From: Prolixibacteraceae bacterium
GTDB taxonomy: Bacteria; Bacteroidota; Bacteroidia; Bacteroidales; Prolixibacteraceae
Length of the DNA: 64,000 nt
Reading direction: 5' to 3'
Assembly (NCBI GenBank): GCA_019163175.1
Contig: JAFLKN010000014.1
Span: 53,859 to 117,858 of the forward strand
Positions 18,988 through 28,194 of the stretch are shown here, one piece after another. The position numbers were made by a program, and so were the translations under genes. The first letter of the stretch is position 1, and each line of letters starts with the position of its first letter. The notes beneath the pieces were generated by a model. It saw only the letters and a program-made list of their open reading frames with translations. It made no database searches and was not told where the DNA came from.

Positions 18988-20331
18988 ATGAATACATCAA
19001 GAAGAAACTTTATACGGAATGCCACTTTGGGAACCGCTGCATTATCAGTTGGCGGAGTTCTTCCCGGATTTAGTTCGAAAAGTTACGGCCAAATTGTTGG
19101 AGCCAACGATAAAATTGTGGTGTCGATGATGGGTGTTAACTCACGAGGGCAAGCCTTGGCGCGAAATTTTGCGGCTCAGAAAAATTGTGAAGTCGCGCAT
19201 ATTTGCGATGTCGACTCCCGAGCCATTGTGAATTGTACCAAAGCCATAAAGGATCGGCAAACCCGCATACCTGAAGGGTTCTCCGATTTCCGCAAATCAC
19301 TAGAAAGCAAAGATATTGATGCTATGGTCATTGCCGCACCCGATCATTGGCATGCACCCGCATCGCTTCTGGCTATGCAAGCCGAAAAACATGTTTATGT
19401 GGAGAAACCTTGCAGTCACAACCCAAACGAAGGCGAAATGCTCGTTGAAGCTGCAGTTCGCTACAAAAAAGTAGTTCAAATGGGCAACCAGCGGAGGTCG
19501 TGGCCCAACGTGGCTGCCGCCATTCAGGAGCTAAAAAACGGCGCCATTGGGCGCGTTTACTTCGGGAAAGGTTGGTACACCAACAACCGCACTTCGATTG
19601 GAATTGGCAAAGTTACGCCGGTACCGGATTGGCTGAACTGGGATTTATGGCAAGGACCTGCTCCCCGCAAAGAATTTAAAGACAACATCGTACACTACAA
19701 CTGGCACTGGTTCTGGCATTGGGGAACTGGCGAAGCTCTGAATAACGGCACACACATGGTCGATCTGCTTCGTTGGGGAATGGGCGTTGATTATCCGACC
19801 AAAGTCAGTTCAAACGGAGGACGCTACCGTTATCAGGACGACTGGGAGACACCCGATACACAGGTGATTAACATGGAATTTGGAAATAATCTGGCGATGA
19901 GTTGGGAAGGTCGAAGCTGCAACGGAAAGCACATTGAAGAAAGTTCGGTGGGCGTAGTTTTCTATGGAGAAAACGGAAGTTTATTGATTCCGTCAGGCAA
20001 CAGTTACACCATTTTCGATTTGCAAAACAAGGTGGTAAAAGAAGTGAAGGAAGATAAAATCATCGATCCAAGAAACGTTTCAAATCCATCAGAAATGCTG
20101 GATGCTATTCATATTCTGAATTTGTTCGATGCCATTAAAAACGGCGCTGCGTTGGCTTCGAATGTCGATTCGGGACACAAAAGCACTTTACTTGTTCAGT
20201 TGGGCAATATTTCGCAACGGGTTGGCCGGTCACTGAATGTTGATCCGAAAAACGGACATATCCAAAATGATGTAGAAGCCCTGAATTATTGGTCGCGCAG
20301 CTACGAAAAAGGCTGGGAAATGAAACTGTAG
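18988..20331 (+). CDS. Gfo/Idh/MocA-family oxidoreductase with Tat leader
   Basis: 447 residues, twin-arginine leader NTSRRNFIRNATLG with an ...SYGQ cleavage-like end near 36. The fold begins VVSMMGVNSRGQALA; it has AAPDHWHAPASLLAM, VYVEKP with the conserved Lys, and NWHWFWHWGTGEALNNGTHMVDLLRWG in the substrate domain, where the His of HMVD is the likely acid/base partner. This is the classical secreted glucose-fructose-oxidoreductase-like branch common in Bacteroidota and Planctomycetota. It is followed after 2 bp by the DUF1080 lipoprotein, a pairing that fits a 3-keto-glycoside route: oxidise C3, then cleave the ketoglycoside. Confidence 0.9.
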   Translation: MNTSRRNFIRNATLGTAALSVGGVLPGFSSKSYGQIVGANDKIVVSMMGVNSRGQALARNFAAQKNCEVAHICDVDSRAIVNCTKAIKDRQTRIPEGFSDFRKSLESKDIDAMVIAAPDHWHAPASLLAMQAEKHVYVEKPCSHNPNEGEMLVEAAVRYKKVVQMGNQRRSWPNVAAAIQELKNGAIGRVYFGKGWYTNNRTSIGIGKVTPVPDWLNWDLWQGPAPRKEFKDNIVHYNWHWFWHWGTGEALNNGTHMVDLLRWGMGVDYPTKVSSNGGRYRYQDDWETPDTQVINMEFGNNLAMSWEGRSCNGKHIEESSVGVVFYGENGSLLIPSGNSYTIFDLQNKVVKEVKEDKIIDPRNVSNPSEMLDAIHILNLFDAIKNGAALASNVDSGHKSTLLVQLGNISQRVGRSLNVDPKNGHIQNDVEALNYWSRSYEKGWEMKL

Positions 20332-20333
20332 AA

Positions 20334-21137
20334 ATGATGAATGAAAAATTATTAATGATGAATGAAAAAGTCAATCAAAGCTTTGTCATACTTCTGTGGT
20401 TAATGCTTGCAATGTTGTTTTCTTGCCAGGTTCAAACAACGAAAGATGAACAAAATCAGCTTACTGAGGAGGAAGAGAAAGCGGGCTGGGAATTGCTGTT
20501 CGACGGGAAAACGCTAGATGGTTGGCGTGGTCTGGGTCGCGATTCGGTGATGACCGACTTTTGGAAAGTGGACAATGGCACCATTCATAAAATTGACAAC
20601 AAATTGGTTCCGCCCCGGGCTGACGGACAAAAAGTGAACGGTGGCGACCTGATAACCAAAAATACGTTCGAGAATTTTGAACTGACTTTTGAATGGATGA
20701 TCAAGGACGGTGGAAACAGCGGAATCAAGTACAACGTTTCTGAAGAAATTTCGAAAACACACGGATCGGGTTTTAATGCATTGGGGTTCGAATACCAGAT
20801 TCTGGATGATGACGATACACTGTATGTTGGAAAAATTAAACCTTGTCAGTTTACAGGTTCATTGTACGACATGATTGCTCCTCAAAACGTCAAACTCAAT
20901 CCTGCCGGGCAATACAACAGGGGCAAAATTGTGCTGAATGGCAATCATGGTGAGCATTGGCTGAATGGCGAAAAAGTAGTAGAATTTGAGTTTGGAACGA
21001 CTCAGTTTGATTCTCTATTTCAGACCAGCAAATACAGCAAATATCCCGATTTCGAAAAACGCCGTGCCGGACACATTGTAATCACCAATCATTCTGATGA
21101 ATCGTGGTATCGCAACATCAAAATCAGGAAACTGTAA
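20334..21137 (+). CDS. DUF1080 / 3-keto-disaccharide hydrolase lipoprotein
   Basis: Up to 267 residues. Lipobox LAMLFSC gives a lipid anchor. The body is one concanavalin-like DUF1080 domain: WELLFDGKTLDGWRGLG, FWKVDNGTIHKI, FENFELTFEWMIKDGGNSGIKY, GFEYQILDD and HIVITNHSDESWYRNIKIR. Members studied elsewhere cleave 3-keto-glycosides by elimination or hydrolysis. The start is ambiguous because ATGATGAATGAAAAA occurs twice (20334-20348 and 20355-20369); the second copy (20355 or 20358) gives the more usual leader length. It starts right after the dehydrogenase stop at 20331, so translation is probably coupled. It acts in the periplasm or on the outer membrane. Confidence 0.88.
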   Translation: MMNEKLLMMNEKVNQSFVILLWLMLAMLFSCQVQTTKDEQNQLTEEEEKAGWELLFDGKTLDGWRGLGRDSVMTDFWKVDNGTIHKIDNKLVPPRADGQKVNGGDLITKNTFENFELTFEWMIKDGGNSGIKYNVSEEISKTHGSGFNALGFEYQILDDDDTLYVGKIKPCQFTGSLYDMIAPQNVKLNPAGQYNRGKIVLNGNHGEHWLNGEKVVEFEFGTTQFDSLFQTSKYSKYPDFEKRRAGHIVITNHSDESWYRNIKIRKL

Positions 21138-21149
21138 AAACAGAAATTG

Positions 21150-22358
21150 ATGAAATCAACTAAACTTATACTTCTGATTATGCTTTTAGGAATCGGTCTT
21201 GCCGGAAAAGCGCAGACATCAAAAATTCAGGCCATTCACTACCAGACGGGGAAACCGGTGACAGTCGAAATTTCGGGCGAACAAATCAGCAAAATAAAGC
21301 CAGGCGGGAAAGCAAACGTGTCGAATTTTTATGTGGCTCCGGGATTGATCGATTTGCAGATAAACGGCTATATGGGTATAGATTATTCTGACCAAAACCT
21401 GAGCCCGGAAGCATTTCAAAAATCGGCGGAAGCCCTTTGGCAGCTAGGTGTAACTACTTTTTTGCCAACCGTAATTACAGCCAGTCAGGAAAGTCTGCTG
21501 AAGAGCTTTTCCCTGTTGATGGTTGCCTGTGCCAACAGCAAAGTTGCACCGTCGATTCCCGGATTCCATCTGGAAGGGCCGTTTATTTCGCCTGAAAAAG
21601 GATTCCGCGGTGCCCATCTCGAAAAGTACATCCGCAAAGCAAGCTGGAATGAATTTGAAGCCCTGCAAAAAGTTGCCAACAATAAAATCAGCTTGATTAC
21701 TCTTGCTCCGGAAGCTGAAGGTGCACTATCGTTTATCAAAAAATGCAAAAACGCTGGGGTAATTGTTTCACTGGGGCACCACAACGGAAATGCCGAACAA
21801 ATTGAAAAAGCGGCCGAAGCCGGAGCCTCGCTTTCCACGCACCTCGGAAATGGTTGCGCCAACCTGATCGACCGCCACAACAATCCCATCTGGCCACAAT
21901 TGTCCGACGACAGGCTTTCCATCTCTGTCATTGCCGACGGATTTCACCTGAACCGACAGGAAGTTCGCACATTTTACAAAGCCAAAGGAATTGACCGCAC
22001 CATTTTAGTTTCGGATGCGCTCGATCTGGCTGGCATGCCTCCCGGAGAATACATCCGAGGCGAACGAAAAGTGTTGTTGACGCCCGATGTAGTGAAATTT
22101 CCGGAAGAAAATGTTCTGGCCGGAGCAGCATCACCCATCAGTGCCTGCGTAACCAACATGATGCGTTTTACTGGTTGTTCGTTGGCCGAAGCCATTCAGA
22201 TGGCTAGTACCAATCCGGCCCGGCTGATGAAATGGACTGACCGAGGTGAAATTGCCGCAGGGAAACGTGCAGATTTGATTCTGTTTACCCTTGAAAACGG
22301 CAAAATGGTTATTCAAAAGACCATCGTAGCTGGGAAAGTGGTGTACGAAAAAAGATGA
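21150..22358 (+). CDS. N-acetylglucosamine-6-phosphate deacetylase-like amidohydrolase, exported
   Basis: 402 residues from ATG 21150. The first 22 residues (MKSTKLILLIMLLGIGLAGKAQ) are a signal peptide, so this NagA homologue should be periplasmic. NagA features: PGLIDLQINGYMG at 64-76, HLEGPFISPEKGFRGAH with metal ligand Glu142, GHHNG at 209-213, THLGNG at 230-235 and VSDAL with catalytic Asp289. Cytosolic NagA deacetylates GlcNAc-6-phosphate. An exported form would meet unphosphorylated sugar or glycans, so the true substrate may be GlcNAc/GalNAc or another N-acyl compound. The presence of NagB at 25185 supports amino-sugar catabolism. A TTG at 21147 is in frame but ATG is preferred. Confidence 0.85.
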   Translation: MKSTKLILLIMLLGIGLAGKAQTSKIQAIHYQTGKPVTVEISGEQISKIKPGGKANVSNFYVAPGLIDLQINGYMGIDYSDQNLSPEAFQKSAEALWQLGVTTFLPTVITASQESLLKSFSLLMVACANSKVAPSIPGFHLEGPFISPEKGFRGAHLEKYIRKASWNEFEALQKVANNKISLITLAPEAEGALSFIKKCKNAGVIVSLGHHNGNAEQIEKAAEAGASLSTHLGNGCANLIDRHNNPIWPQLSDDRLSISVIADGFHLNRQEVRTFYKAKGIDRTILVSDALDLAGMPPGEYIRGERKVLLTPDVVKFPEENVLAGAASPISACVTNMMRFTGCSLAEAIQMASTNPARLMKWTDRGEIAAGKRADLILFTLENGKMVIQKTIVAGKVVYEKR

Positions 22359-22418
22359 AATTTTTAACCTGCGCCCCCCTCCCCCCAGACGGGTACGCAG
22401 CAAAATCATTGAAATTAT

Positions 22419-23759
22419 ATGAAAACAACATTAGCGACTGGCTTTCTGGCCTTATCTTTCCTGATTTCATCGGGACAAGTCACCATCAAACCAACTCCGC
22501 AAAAGGGATTTGAAGCGCGCATCAGGCAGGCAATCGACACCATGAAGGTCGTTGACACGCACGAACATTTGGTTAGCTTTGAAGGCATCCGGAAAAGCAA
22601 GTCGCTCGATTTTATGTGGCTTTTTCATCATTATGCCGACGATGACATTAAATCGGCCGGCATGTCGAAACCACAATTCAATACTTTGCTGACCGACTCG
22701 CTGACCATCGCCGAAAAGTGGAAAATCATGAAGCCTTATTACGAAGGCTCCTTCAATACAGGCTACAACCGGGTGACTGCGCTCACAGTCGATCGGCTGT
22801 TTGGAATCAATGAATTCAACGAACAATCGGTACAAGTCCTGTCAGACAAATTAACAGCAGCTTATCAAACTGATTGGTACAAAACCATTCTTCAGGACAA
22901 ATGCCGCATCGACTTTCTGATTAACGATGGACAACCGGCAACGGGTGATCCTGCATATTTCAGATATACCAAACGATTTGGCTATTTTCAGCTCGATTCG
23001 AAAGAAAAAATCGATCAGCTGGCCAAACAGCAGGGAACAACCATTAATACACTCGATGATCTGGTAAACACACTGAATCAGGAATTTGAAAAAGCTGTGA
23101 AGAATGGGCTTACAGTCATTAAGAATTCGACGGCCTATTTCCGTTCACTCAATTTTGAGGATGTGAGCAAGAAAAAAGCCGAGGAAGTTTTTCTGCAGGT
23201 GATGGAAAGCAAAACAACGCTTCTTTCTCCTGAATCCGCCAAACCGTTGGCCGATTACATGATGCACCGGATTCTGGATTTGGCCCTGAAATACAACAAA
23301 CCCATCCAGATTCACACCGGACTGCAGGCGGGAGATGGCAATTTCATCCAGAATTCAAATCCGGCTTTACTGGCCAACCTTTTACTGAAATACCGAAACG
23401 TGAAGTTCATTCTTTTTCATGGCGGATATCCGTATGGCGGCGAATTTGGCAGTCTGGCCAAAAACTTCAGGAATGTTTACATCGACCTTTGCTGGCTCTA
23501 CGTTATTTCGCCTTCGTACAGCGAACGCTACCTGCACGAATGGCTTGAAACCATTCCGGCTAACAAAATCATGGCATTCGGCGGCGACTACGAAAATGTG
23601 GAAAACATATACGGACATTTGCTTTTTGCAAAAGAAATCGTCGGGAATGTACTGATTGAAAAGGTCAAAAACCGATATTTTTCTGAAGATGAAGCCATAA
23701 AAGTTGCCCAAATGATGCTGCACGACAACGCTGTAAACCTGTTCCAACTGAAACATTAA
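22419..23759 (+). CDS. Amidohydrolase-family protein, exported
   Basis: 446 residues with a signal peptide (ends ...LISSGQ). The metal-site pattern of the amidohydrolase-2 family is visible: DTHEH near residue 46-50, IQIHTGLQAGDG, ILFHGGYPYGGE and AFGGDYENVENIYG. The last Asp is the expected general base. The barrel is interrupted by a helical insert (about 70-240). Members include decarboxylases, lactonases and hydrolases, and the reaction here is unknown. The 60-bp gap after the NagA-like gene contains a C-rich run. The MFS transporter begins 16 bp later, so enzyme and transporter are probably co-expressed. Confidence 0.83.
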   Translation: MKTTLATGFLALSFLISSGQVTIKPTPQKGFEARIRQAIDTMKVVDTHEHLVSFEGIRKSKSLDFMWLFHHYADDDIKSAGMSKPQFNTLLTDSLTIAEKWKIMKPYYEGSFNTGYNRVTALTVDRLFGINEFNEQSVQVLSDKLTAAYQTDWYKTILQDKCRIDFLINDGQPATGDPAYFRYTKRFGYFQLDSKEKIDQLAKQQGTTINTLDDLVNTLNQEFEKAVKNGLTVIKNSTAYFRSLNFEDVSKKKAEEVFLQVMESKTTLLSPESAKPLADYMMHRILDLALKYNKPIQIHTGLQAGDGNFIQNSNPALLANLLLKYRNVKFILFHGGYPYGGEFGSLAKNFRNVYIDLCWLYVISPSYSERYLHEWLETIPANKIMAFGGDYENVENIYGHLLFAKEIVGNVLIEKVKNRYFSEDEAIKVAQMMLHDNAVNLFQLKH

Positions 23760-23775
23760 AACTGATTGATCTACC

Positions 23776-25071
23776 ATGAGCGAAACAACTAAAATAGGCA
23801 ACTACCGCTACCGCATTCTGGCACTGGTTTTTTTGGCCACCACCATCAATTATTTCGACCGCAGCATTTTGGGTGTGTTAGCCCCTACCCTGCAAAAGCT
23901 GTTCGACTGGTCAAATAAAGATTATGCGGCCATTATGGTGTCGTTTAAAATTGCCTACGGAATTGGCTTGCTTTTTATGGGCGGAATAATTGATAAAATG
24001 GGAACCAAAATCGGATACACCATTTCCATTGCCATCTGGAGTATCTTCGGAATGCTCCACGCTGCAGTGCGTCCGGCTTTCGGGTTGATTGGCTTCATTT
24101 TGGCACGCTTCGGTTTGGGAATTGGTGAATCGGGTAATTTTCCGGCGGCCATAAAGACTGTAGCTGAATGGTTCCCGAAGAAAGATCGCGCATTCGCTAC
24201 CGGCATTTTTGATGCGTCAACCAGTGTTGGTGCTATTTTAGCTCCGTTTATCGTGGCCGCAGTTGTTTCAAAAGAAGGAAACAACTGGCAGATTCCATTT
24301 TTGTTTACCGGAGTTTTAAGCGCTTTATGGGTATTTCTTTGGCTAAAAACCTATCAAAAGCCTGAAGTTCATCCGAAGCTATCAAAAGCCGAACTTGAAT
24401 ATATCAACAGCGACTCGCGAGAGGAAACCACTGAAAATATTCCGTGGGTGAAACTGCTTCCCAAACGCGAAACATGGGCCTTTTCGTTGACGACCATCAC
24501 TGATGCTGTTTGGTGGTTTTACCTGTTCTGGGGAGCCAAATTCCTGACCGAACAATTTGGTGTTGACATTGACGGAATGGGACTGCCCTTCCTGGTCATA
24601 TTTTTGCTGGCCGATGCCGGAAGCTTGTTGGGCGGATACGCTTCCGGAGCGCTGATAAAAAAAGGCTGGAGCATAAATAGTTCACGCAAAATAACGATGC
24701 TGGTTTGTGCAATCATCATTCTGCCAGTCAGTTTTGTACCGGTGATTACAAGCAAATGGCTGGCTGTTTTCCTGATTGGTTTGGGCGCTGCCGGCCATCA
24801 GTCGTGGTCAATTAACGGATACACGCTGGTGTCGGATGTATTTCCGAAGAAAGCGACTGCATCTGTAATCGGAATTGGCAAAATGATTGGCGTGGCTGTG
24901 GCTGTAATTGCCGACCTTTCACTCGGTGCTGTGCTCGACACAGCCAACAATTCAGGTTATTTCTGGGCTTTCGTTATCGCCGGAATGTCATACATCACCA
25001 TTCTACTTTTTGTCCACCTGCTGATGCCAAAAATGACTCCGCTGGATGATAATCTGGAGTATGTGAAATAA
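23776..25071 (+). CDS. MFS transporter, anion:cation symporter (hexuronate/sugar-acid) type
   Basis: 431 residues with about twelve hydrophobic helices. The N-terminal TTINYFDRSILGVLAPTL and RFGLGIGESGNFPAAIKTVAEWFPKKDRAFATGIF match the ACS family (ExuT/GudP-like), and GHQSWSINGYTLVSDVFPKKATASVIGIG is the repeat in the second half. These proteins import sugar acids or related anions by proton symport across the inner membrane. It lies after the exported amidohydrolase and before NagB. With no SusC/SusD pair in this run, it is the only visible importer for its products. Confidence 0.92.
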   Translation: MSETTKIGNYRYRILALVFLATTINYFDRSILGVLAPTLQKLFDWSNKDYAAIMVSFKIAYGIGLLFMGGIIDKMGTKIGYTISIAIWSIFGMLHAAVRPAFGLIGFILARFGLGIGESGNFPAAIKTVAEWFPKKDRAFATGIFDASTSVGAILAPFIVAAVVSKEGNNWQIPFLFTGVLSALWVFLWLKTYQKPEVHPKLSKAELEYINSDSREETTENIPWVKLLPKRETWAFSLTTITDAVWWFYLFWGAKFLTEQFGVDIDGMGLPFLVIFLLADAGSLLGGYASGALIKKGWSINSSRKITMLVCAIIILPVSFVPVITSKWLAVFLIGLGAAGHQSWSINGYTLVSDVFPKKATASVIGIGKMIGVAVAVIADLSLGAVLDTANNSGYFWAFVIAGMSYITILLFVHLLMPKMTPLDDNLEYVK

Positions 25072-25184
25072 AAAAACTGTTACGTGATGCGCGTTGCGGG
25101 TTACGCATCGATAAGTCAAACTCGAAACCTGCAACCCGTAACCAGAATTTGGAACTTGAAATTTGAAACTTGAAACATTATACT
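25072..25184. repeat. Low-complexity intergenic stretch with degenerate short repeats
   Basis: The spacer before nagB contains two kinds of near-repeat. GTTGCGGGTTACGC (about 25092-25105) and GCAACCCGTAACC (about 25131-25143) are related in inverted orientation. After them comes a run of AACTTGAAATTTGAAACTTGAAAC (25152-25175, shown here broken: AACTTGAAA / TTTGAAAC / TTGAAAC). Such stretches occur between genes in Bacteroidota; no function is apparent. Confidence 0.5.
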
Positions 25185-25913
25185 ATGGAAATCATTATCT
25201 CACAAACCAAACTCGACCTTGGGAAAAAAGCCGCCACTGTTGGTGCTGATTTGATTCGTAAAGCCATTGCTAAAAATGGATTTGCAAATATCATCGTCGC
25301 TACAGGAGCCTCACAATTTGAAATGCTGGCCGAATTGGTCAAAGAAGACATCAACTGGAAGGTGGTCACCGCCTTTCATCTCGACGAATACATTGGAGTT
25401 CCCGACACGCATCCCGCCTCGTTCCGGAAATACCTAAAAGAGCGTTTTGCCGATCTGGTTCAACCCCAAGCATTCCATTACGTGAATGGCGACAGCGGCG
25501 ATGCTCACGCAGAATGTGTCCGTTTGGGAAATATCATCGCACACCACCATATTGATGTGGCCTTTGTAGGAATTGGAGAAAACAGTCATTTGGCTTTTAA
25601 CGATCCGCCAGCTGATTTTGATACCGAAAGCGCCTATTTGGTAGTGAACCTCGATGACGCCTGCCGCCGCCAGCAAATGGGCGAAGGATGGTTCCCAACA
25701 TTCGATGATGTGCCGCAGCAAGCCATCAGCATGGGAATCCGGCAAATTATGAAATCGAAAGCCATCATTTGCAGTGTGCCCGATGAGCGCAAAGCCTGGG
25801 CGGTGAAACATACGGTGAATGGACCAGTTACGAACCGGATTCCGGCTTCCATCATGCAGCAGCACCCGGCAACCTGGTTGTTTCTCGACCGGGATTCGGC
25901 ATCCTTGCTATAA
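25185..25913 (+). CDS. nagB: Glucosamine-6-phosphate deaminase (NagB family)
   Basis: 242 residues from ATG 25185; an upstream TTG at 25170 is in frame but gives an unlikely start. Cytoplasmic. NagB motifs: [12 protein letters not shown] (phosphate loop), FHLDEYIG with the proton-shuttle Asp and [14 protein letters not shown], corresponding to GxxGHIAFNEP with the catalytic His. It converts glucosamine-6-phosphate to fructose-6-phosphate plus ammonia. It is slightly shorter than E. coli NagB (266) and lacks its allosteric C-terminus, as do many paralogues in sugar loci. Whether this is the main NagB or a paralogue acting on a related amino sugar phosphate is open. Confidence 0.85.
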   Translation: MEIIISQTKLDLGKKAATVGADLIRKAIAKNGFANIIVATGASQFEMLAELVKEDINWKVVTAFHLDEYIGVPDTHPASFRKYLKERFADLVQPQAFHYVNGDSGDAHAECVRLGNIIAHHHIDVAFVGIGENSHLAFNDPPADFDTESAYLVVNLDDACRRQQMGEGWFPTFDDVPQQAISMGIRQIMKSKAIICSVPDERKAWAVKHTVNGPVTNRIPASIMQQHPATWLFLDRDSASLL

Positions 25914-25950
25914 TCTGCATGAATAAAATTTTAAAATTTATAATATCTGA

Positions 25951-28176
25951 ATGAGAACATATTTTTCGATCATCATTTTGCTCATCGCAATTGTTTCCTG
26001 CCGGCCAACTTCTCCGGAAAGATTGACTGCATATGTCAACCCCTTTATAGGCACAGACGAGGATGGCCACACTTTTCCCGGAGCGCTGGTTCCTTTCGGC
26101 ATGGTTCAGTTGAGTCCTGACAATGGTATTCACGGATACAACTGGTGCAGCGGCTACCATTACAGCAGCAGTCAAATAACCGGATTTAGTCATACGCACT
26201 ACAGTGGTACGGGTGCCGAAAATTTATCCGATATTTCCGTTTTTCCGCTTGTCAACACTGAGGCCACGCCCAAATTGATACTGAGTGAATTTACACATGC
26301 TGATGAAATGGCTAGCCCGGGATATTATTCAGTATTGCTCAAAACCTTCGGAATAAAAGCAGAAATTACTGCAACACGGCGCTGCGGAATGCACCGGTAC
26401 ACATTTCCCGAAAGTAAAAACCCGGCGTTGAAACTCGATTTGGGTTTTGGAAATGGTGCCGAAGCACGTGTAGGTCACAACGGAGATTTACCGCTGGAGT
26501 GCCACCTGAAAAAACTGAATGACAGCACATTGATTGGCTTTCGCCGTTCCGTTGGTTTTGTGGGAGAACGCTGGATTTATTTTGCCGCCCGAACTAACCG
26601 TCCGATAAAGGATATGGTAATTTTTGCCGATAGTGTTCAGGTGAATTCCAAAGAAGAAGCCCTTGCTGTGCGGGTAAGTACTTTTTTATCATTTCCGGAG
26701 ACAAAAAGCGGGGAACAATTGTTGTTGAAAGTAGCAATCAGCACAGCCAATACCGATGGTGCACTGGCTGGGTTAAACGAAATTACGGATTGGAATTTTG
26801 ATGTAGTCAGGCAGCAAGCCGAAAACGCGTGGGAAGTAGAACTATGCAAAATAAAGGTAAGTTCTCCGGATTCAGCTTTTAAAGAAACATTTTATACCGC
26901 TGCCTACCATTGCTATTTTGCACCTTTTCAGTTCGATGATGCTCTGGGAAACTATTCTGGTGCCGACGGAAAAATTCACTCCGGAAAGAACATTTACACC
27001 TTGAATTCATTGTGGGATACCTACCGGGCAGCTGCACCTTTATTTACCCTGACGCAAACGGAACGCCTACCCGACATGATCAATTCGTTCCTCGAATTTT
27101 ACCGGCAACACGGATTACTTCCTTCTTGGGAACTGTATTTCCGCGAGGCCAATGTGATGCCCGGATACCATGCTGTCCCAATTATTGCTGATGCCATTCT
27201 GAAAGGCATCAAGGGTTTTGACTATGAATTTGCATTGGAAGCCATGATTGCTACAGCCAACGAAGACATCCGCGAGTCGGACTTTTACCGGCAATACGGC
27301 TATGTGCCCGACGATCTTGATCCACGTCAGCGCGGCGTAACCAAAACTGTGGAATATGCCTTCGACGATTGGTGTATTGCGCAGGTGGCGAAGAAACTAA
27401 ATAAGCCATCGGATTACGATGAATTTATGAAACGAAGCAGATATTGGAAAAACAGTTTCGATCCGGCCACCGGTTTTGCCCGCCCGAAAGACTCCAAAGG
27501 CAACTGGATGCTACCGTTTAATCCAAAGGAATCGATCGGATTTCAGGAGGGAAATGCATGGATTTACACCTGGTATGTGCCGCAGGATGTGAATGGCTTA
27601 ATTGAGGCAATGGGCGGGAAAGAGCGGTTTACGCAAAAACTTGATTCGCTGTATTCAATACCCTTTAAATCGGTAAACGGAGGTAAAAATACCGGATATT
27701 ACGGACTGTCTGAATTTTCAAACGAGCCCAGTCACCATGTGCCGTATTTGTACAGTTATGTGGGCCAGCCGGCGCAAACCGCCGAGAAGGTAAACCATAT
27801 CCTGACCCAATTTTACAGCAACCAACCCAATGGACTTTGTGGCAACGACGATTGCGGTCAAACAAGCGCATGGTATGTGTTGAGTTCCATCGGATTTTAT
27901 CCGGTCAATCCGGCCAATGGTGAATATGTACTGGGAAGTCCGTTGGCCGAACAAACTGAGATAAATCTTGAAACCGGCAAACGCTTCGTGGTAAAAGCCA
28001 GGAATCTGAGCAAAGCGAATATTTACATTCAGGAGGCAACTTTAAACGGTGCCGAATACACCAAAACCTACATCAAACATACCGACATTCAGAATGGCGG
28101 GGAACTGGTTTTAACAATGGGAAATCAGCCATCAGCAACTTGGGGAACAAAGCCTGAAAACTGGCCCGGAAAATAA
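25951..28176 (+). CDS. GH92 alpha-mannosidase, lipoprotein
   Basis: 741 residues, lipobox IAIVSC (Cys17), so surface or periplasmic anchoring is expected. GH92 marks: VNPFIGTDEDGHTFPGALVPFGMVQLSPD near the N-terminus, TGFSHTHYSGTGAENLSD, LNSLWDTYRAAAPLFTL, LPSWELYFREANVMPGYHAVPIIADA, and GNDDCGQTSAWYVLSSIGFYPVNPANGEY close to the C-terminus. GH92 enzymes are calcium-dependent inverting exo-alpha-mannosidases trimming high-mannose N-glycans or yeast mannan; the paired acidic residues near the DDCGQ segment are the expected base. Linkage specificity cannot be read from sequence. It starts 37 bp after nagB and ends 18 bp before the WG-repeat gene. Confidence 0.95.
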   Translation: MRTYFSIIILLIAIVSCRPTSPERLTAYVNPFIGTDEDGHTFPGALVPFGMVQLSPDNGIHGYNWCSGYHYSSSQITGFSHTHYSGTGAENLSDISVFPLVNTEATPKLILSEFTHADEMASPGYYSVLLKTFGIKAEITATRRCGMHRYTFPESKNPALKLDLGFGNGAEARVGHNGDLPLECHLKKLNDSTLIGFRRSVGFVGERWIYFAARTNRPIKDMVIFADSVQVNSKEEALAVRVSTFLSFPETKSGEQLLLKVAISTANTDGALAGLNEITDWNFDVVRQQAENAWEVELCKIKVSSPDSAFKETFYTAAYHCYFAPFQFDDALGNYSGADGKIHSGKNIYTLNSLWDTYRAAAPLFTLTQTERLPDMINSFLEFYRQHGLLPSWELYFREANVMPGYHAVPIIADAILKGIKGFDYEFALEAMIATANEDIRESDFYRQYGYVPDDLDPRQRGVTKTVEYAFDDWCIAQVAKKLNKPSDYDEFMKRSRYWKNSFDPATGFARPKDSKGNWMLPFNPKESIGFQEGNAWIYTWYVPQDVNGLIEAMGGKERFTQKLDSLYSIPFKSVNGGKNTGYYGLSEFSNEPSHHVPYLYSYVGQPAQTAEKVNHILTQFYSNQPNGLCGNDDCGQTSAWYVLSSIGFYPVNPANGEYVLGSPLAEQTEINLETGKRFVVKARNLSKANIYIQEATLNGAEYTKTYIKHTDIQNGGELVLTMGNQPSATWGTKPENWPGK

Positions 28177-28194
28177 CTTTAAAAGATCGAAAAA

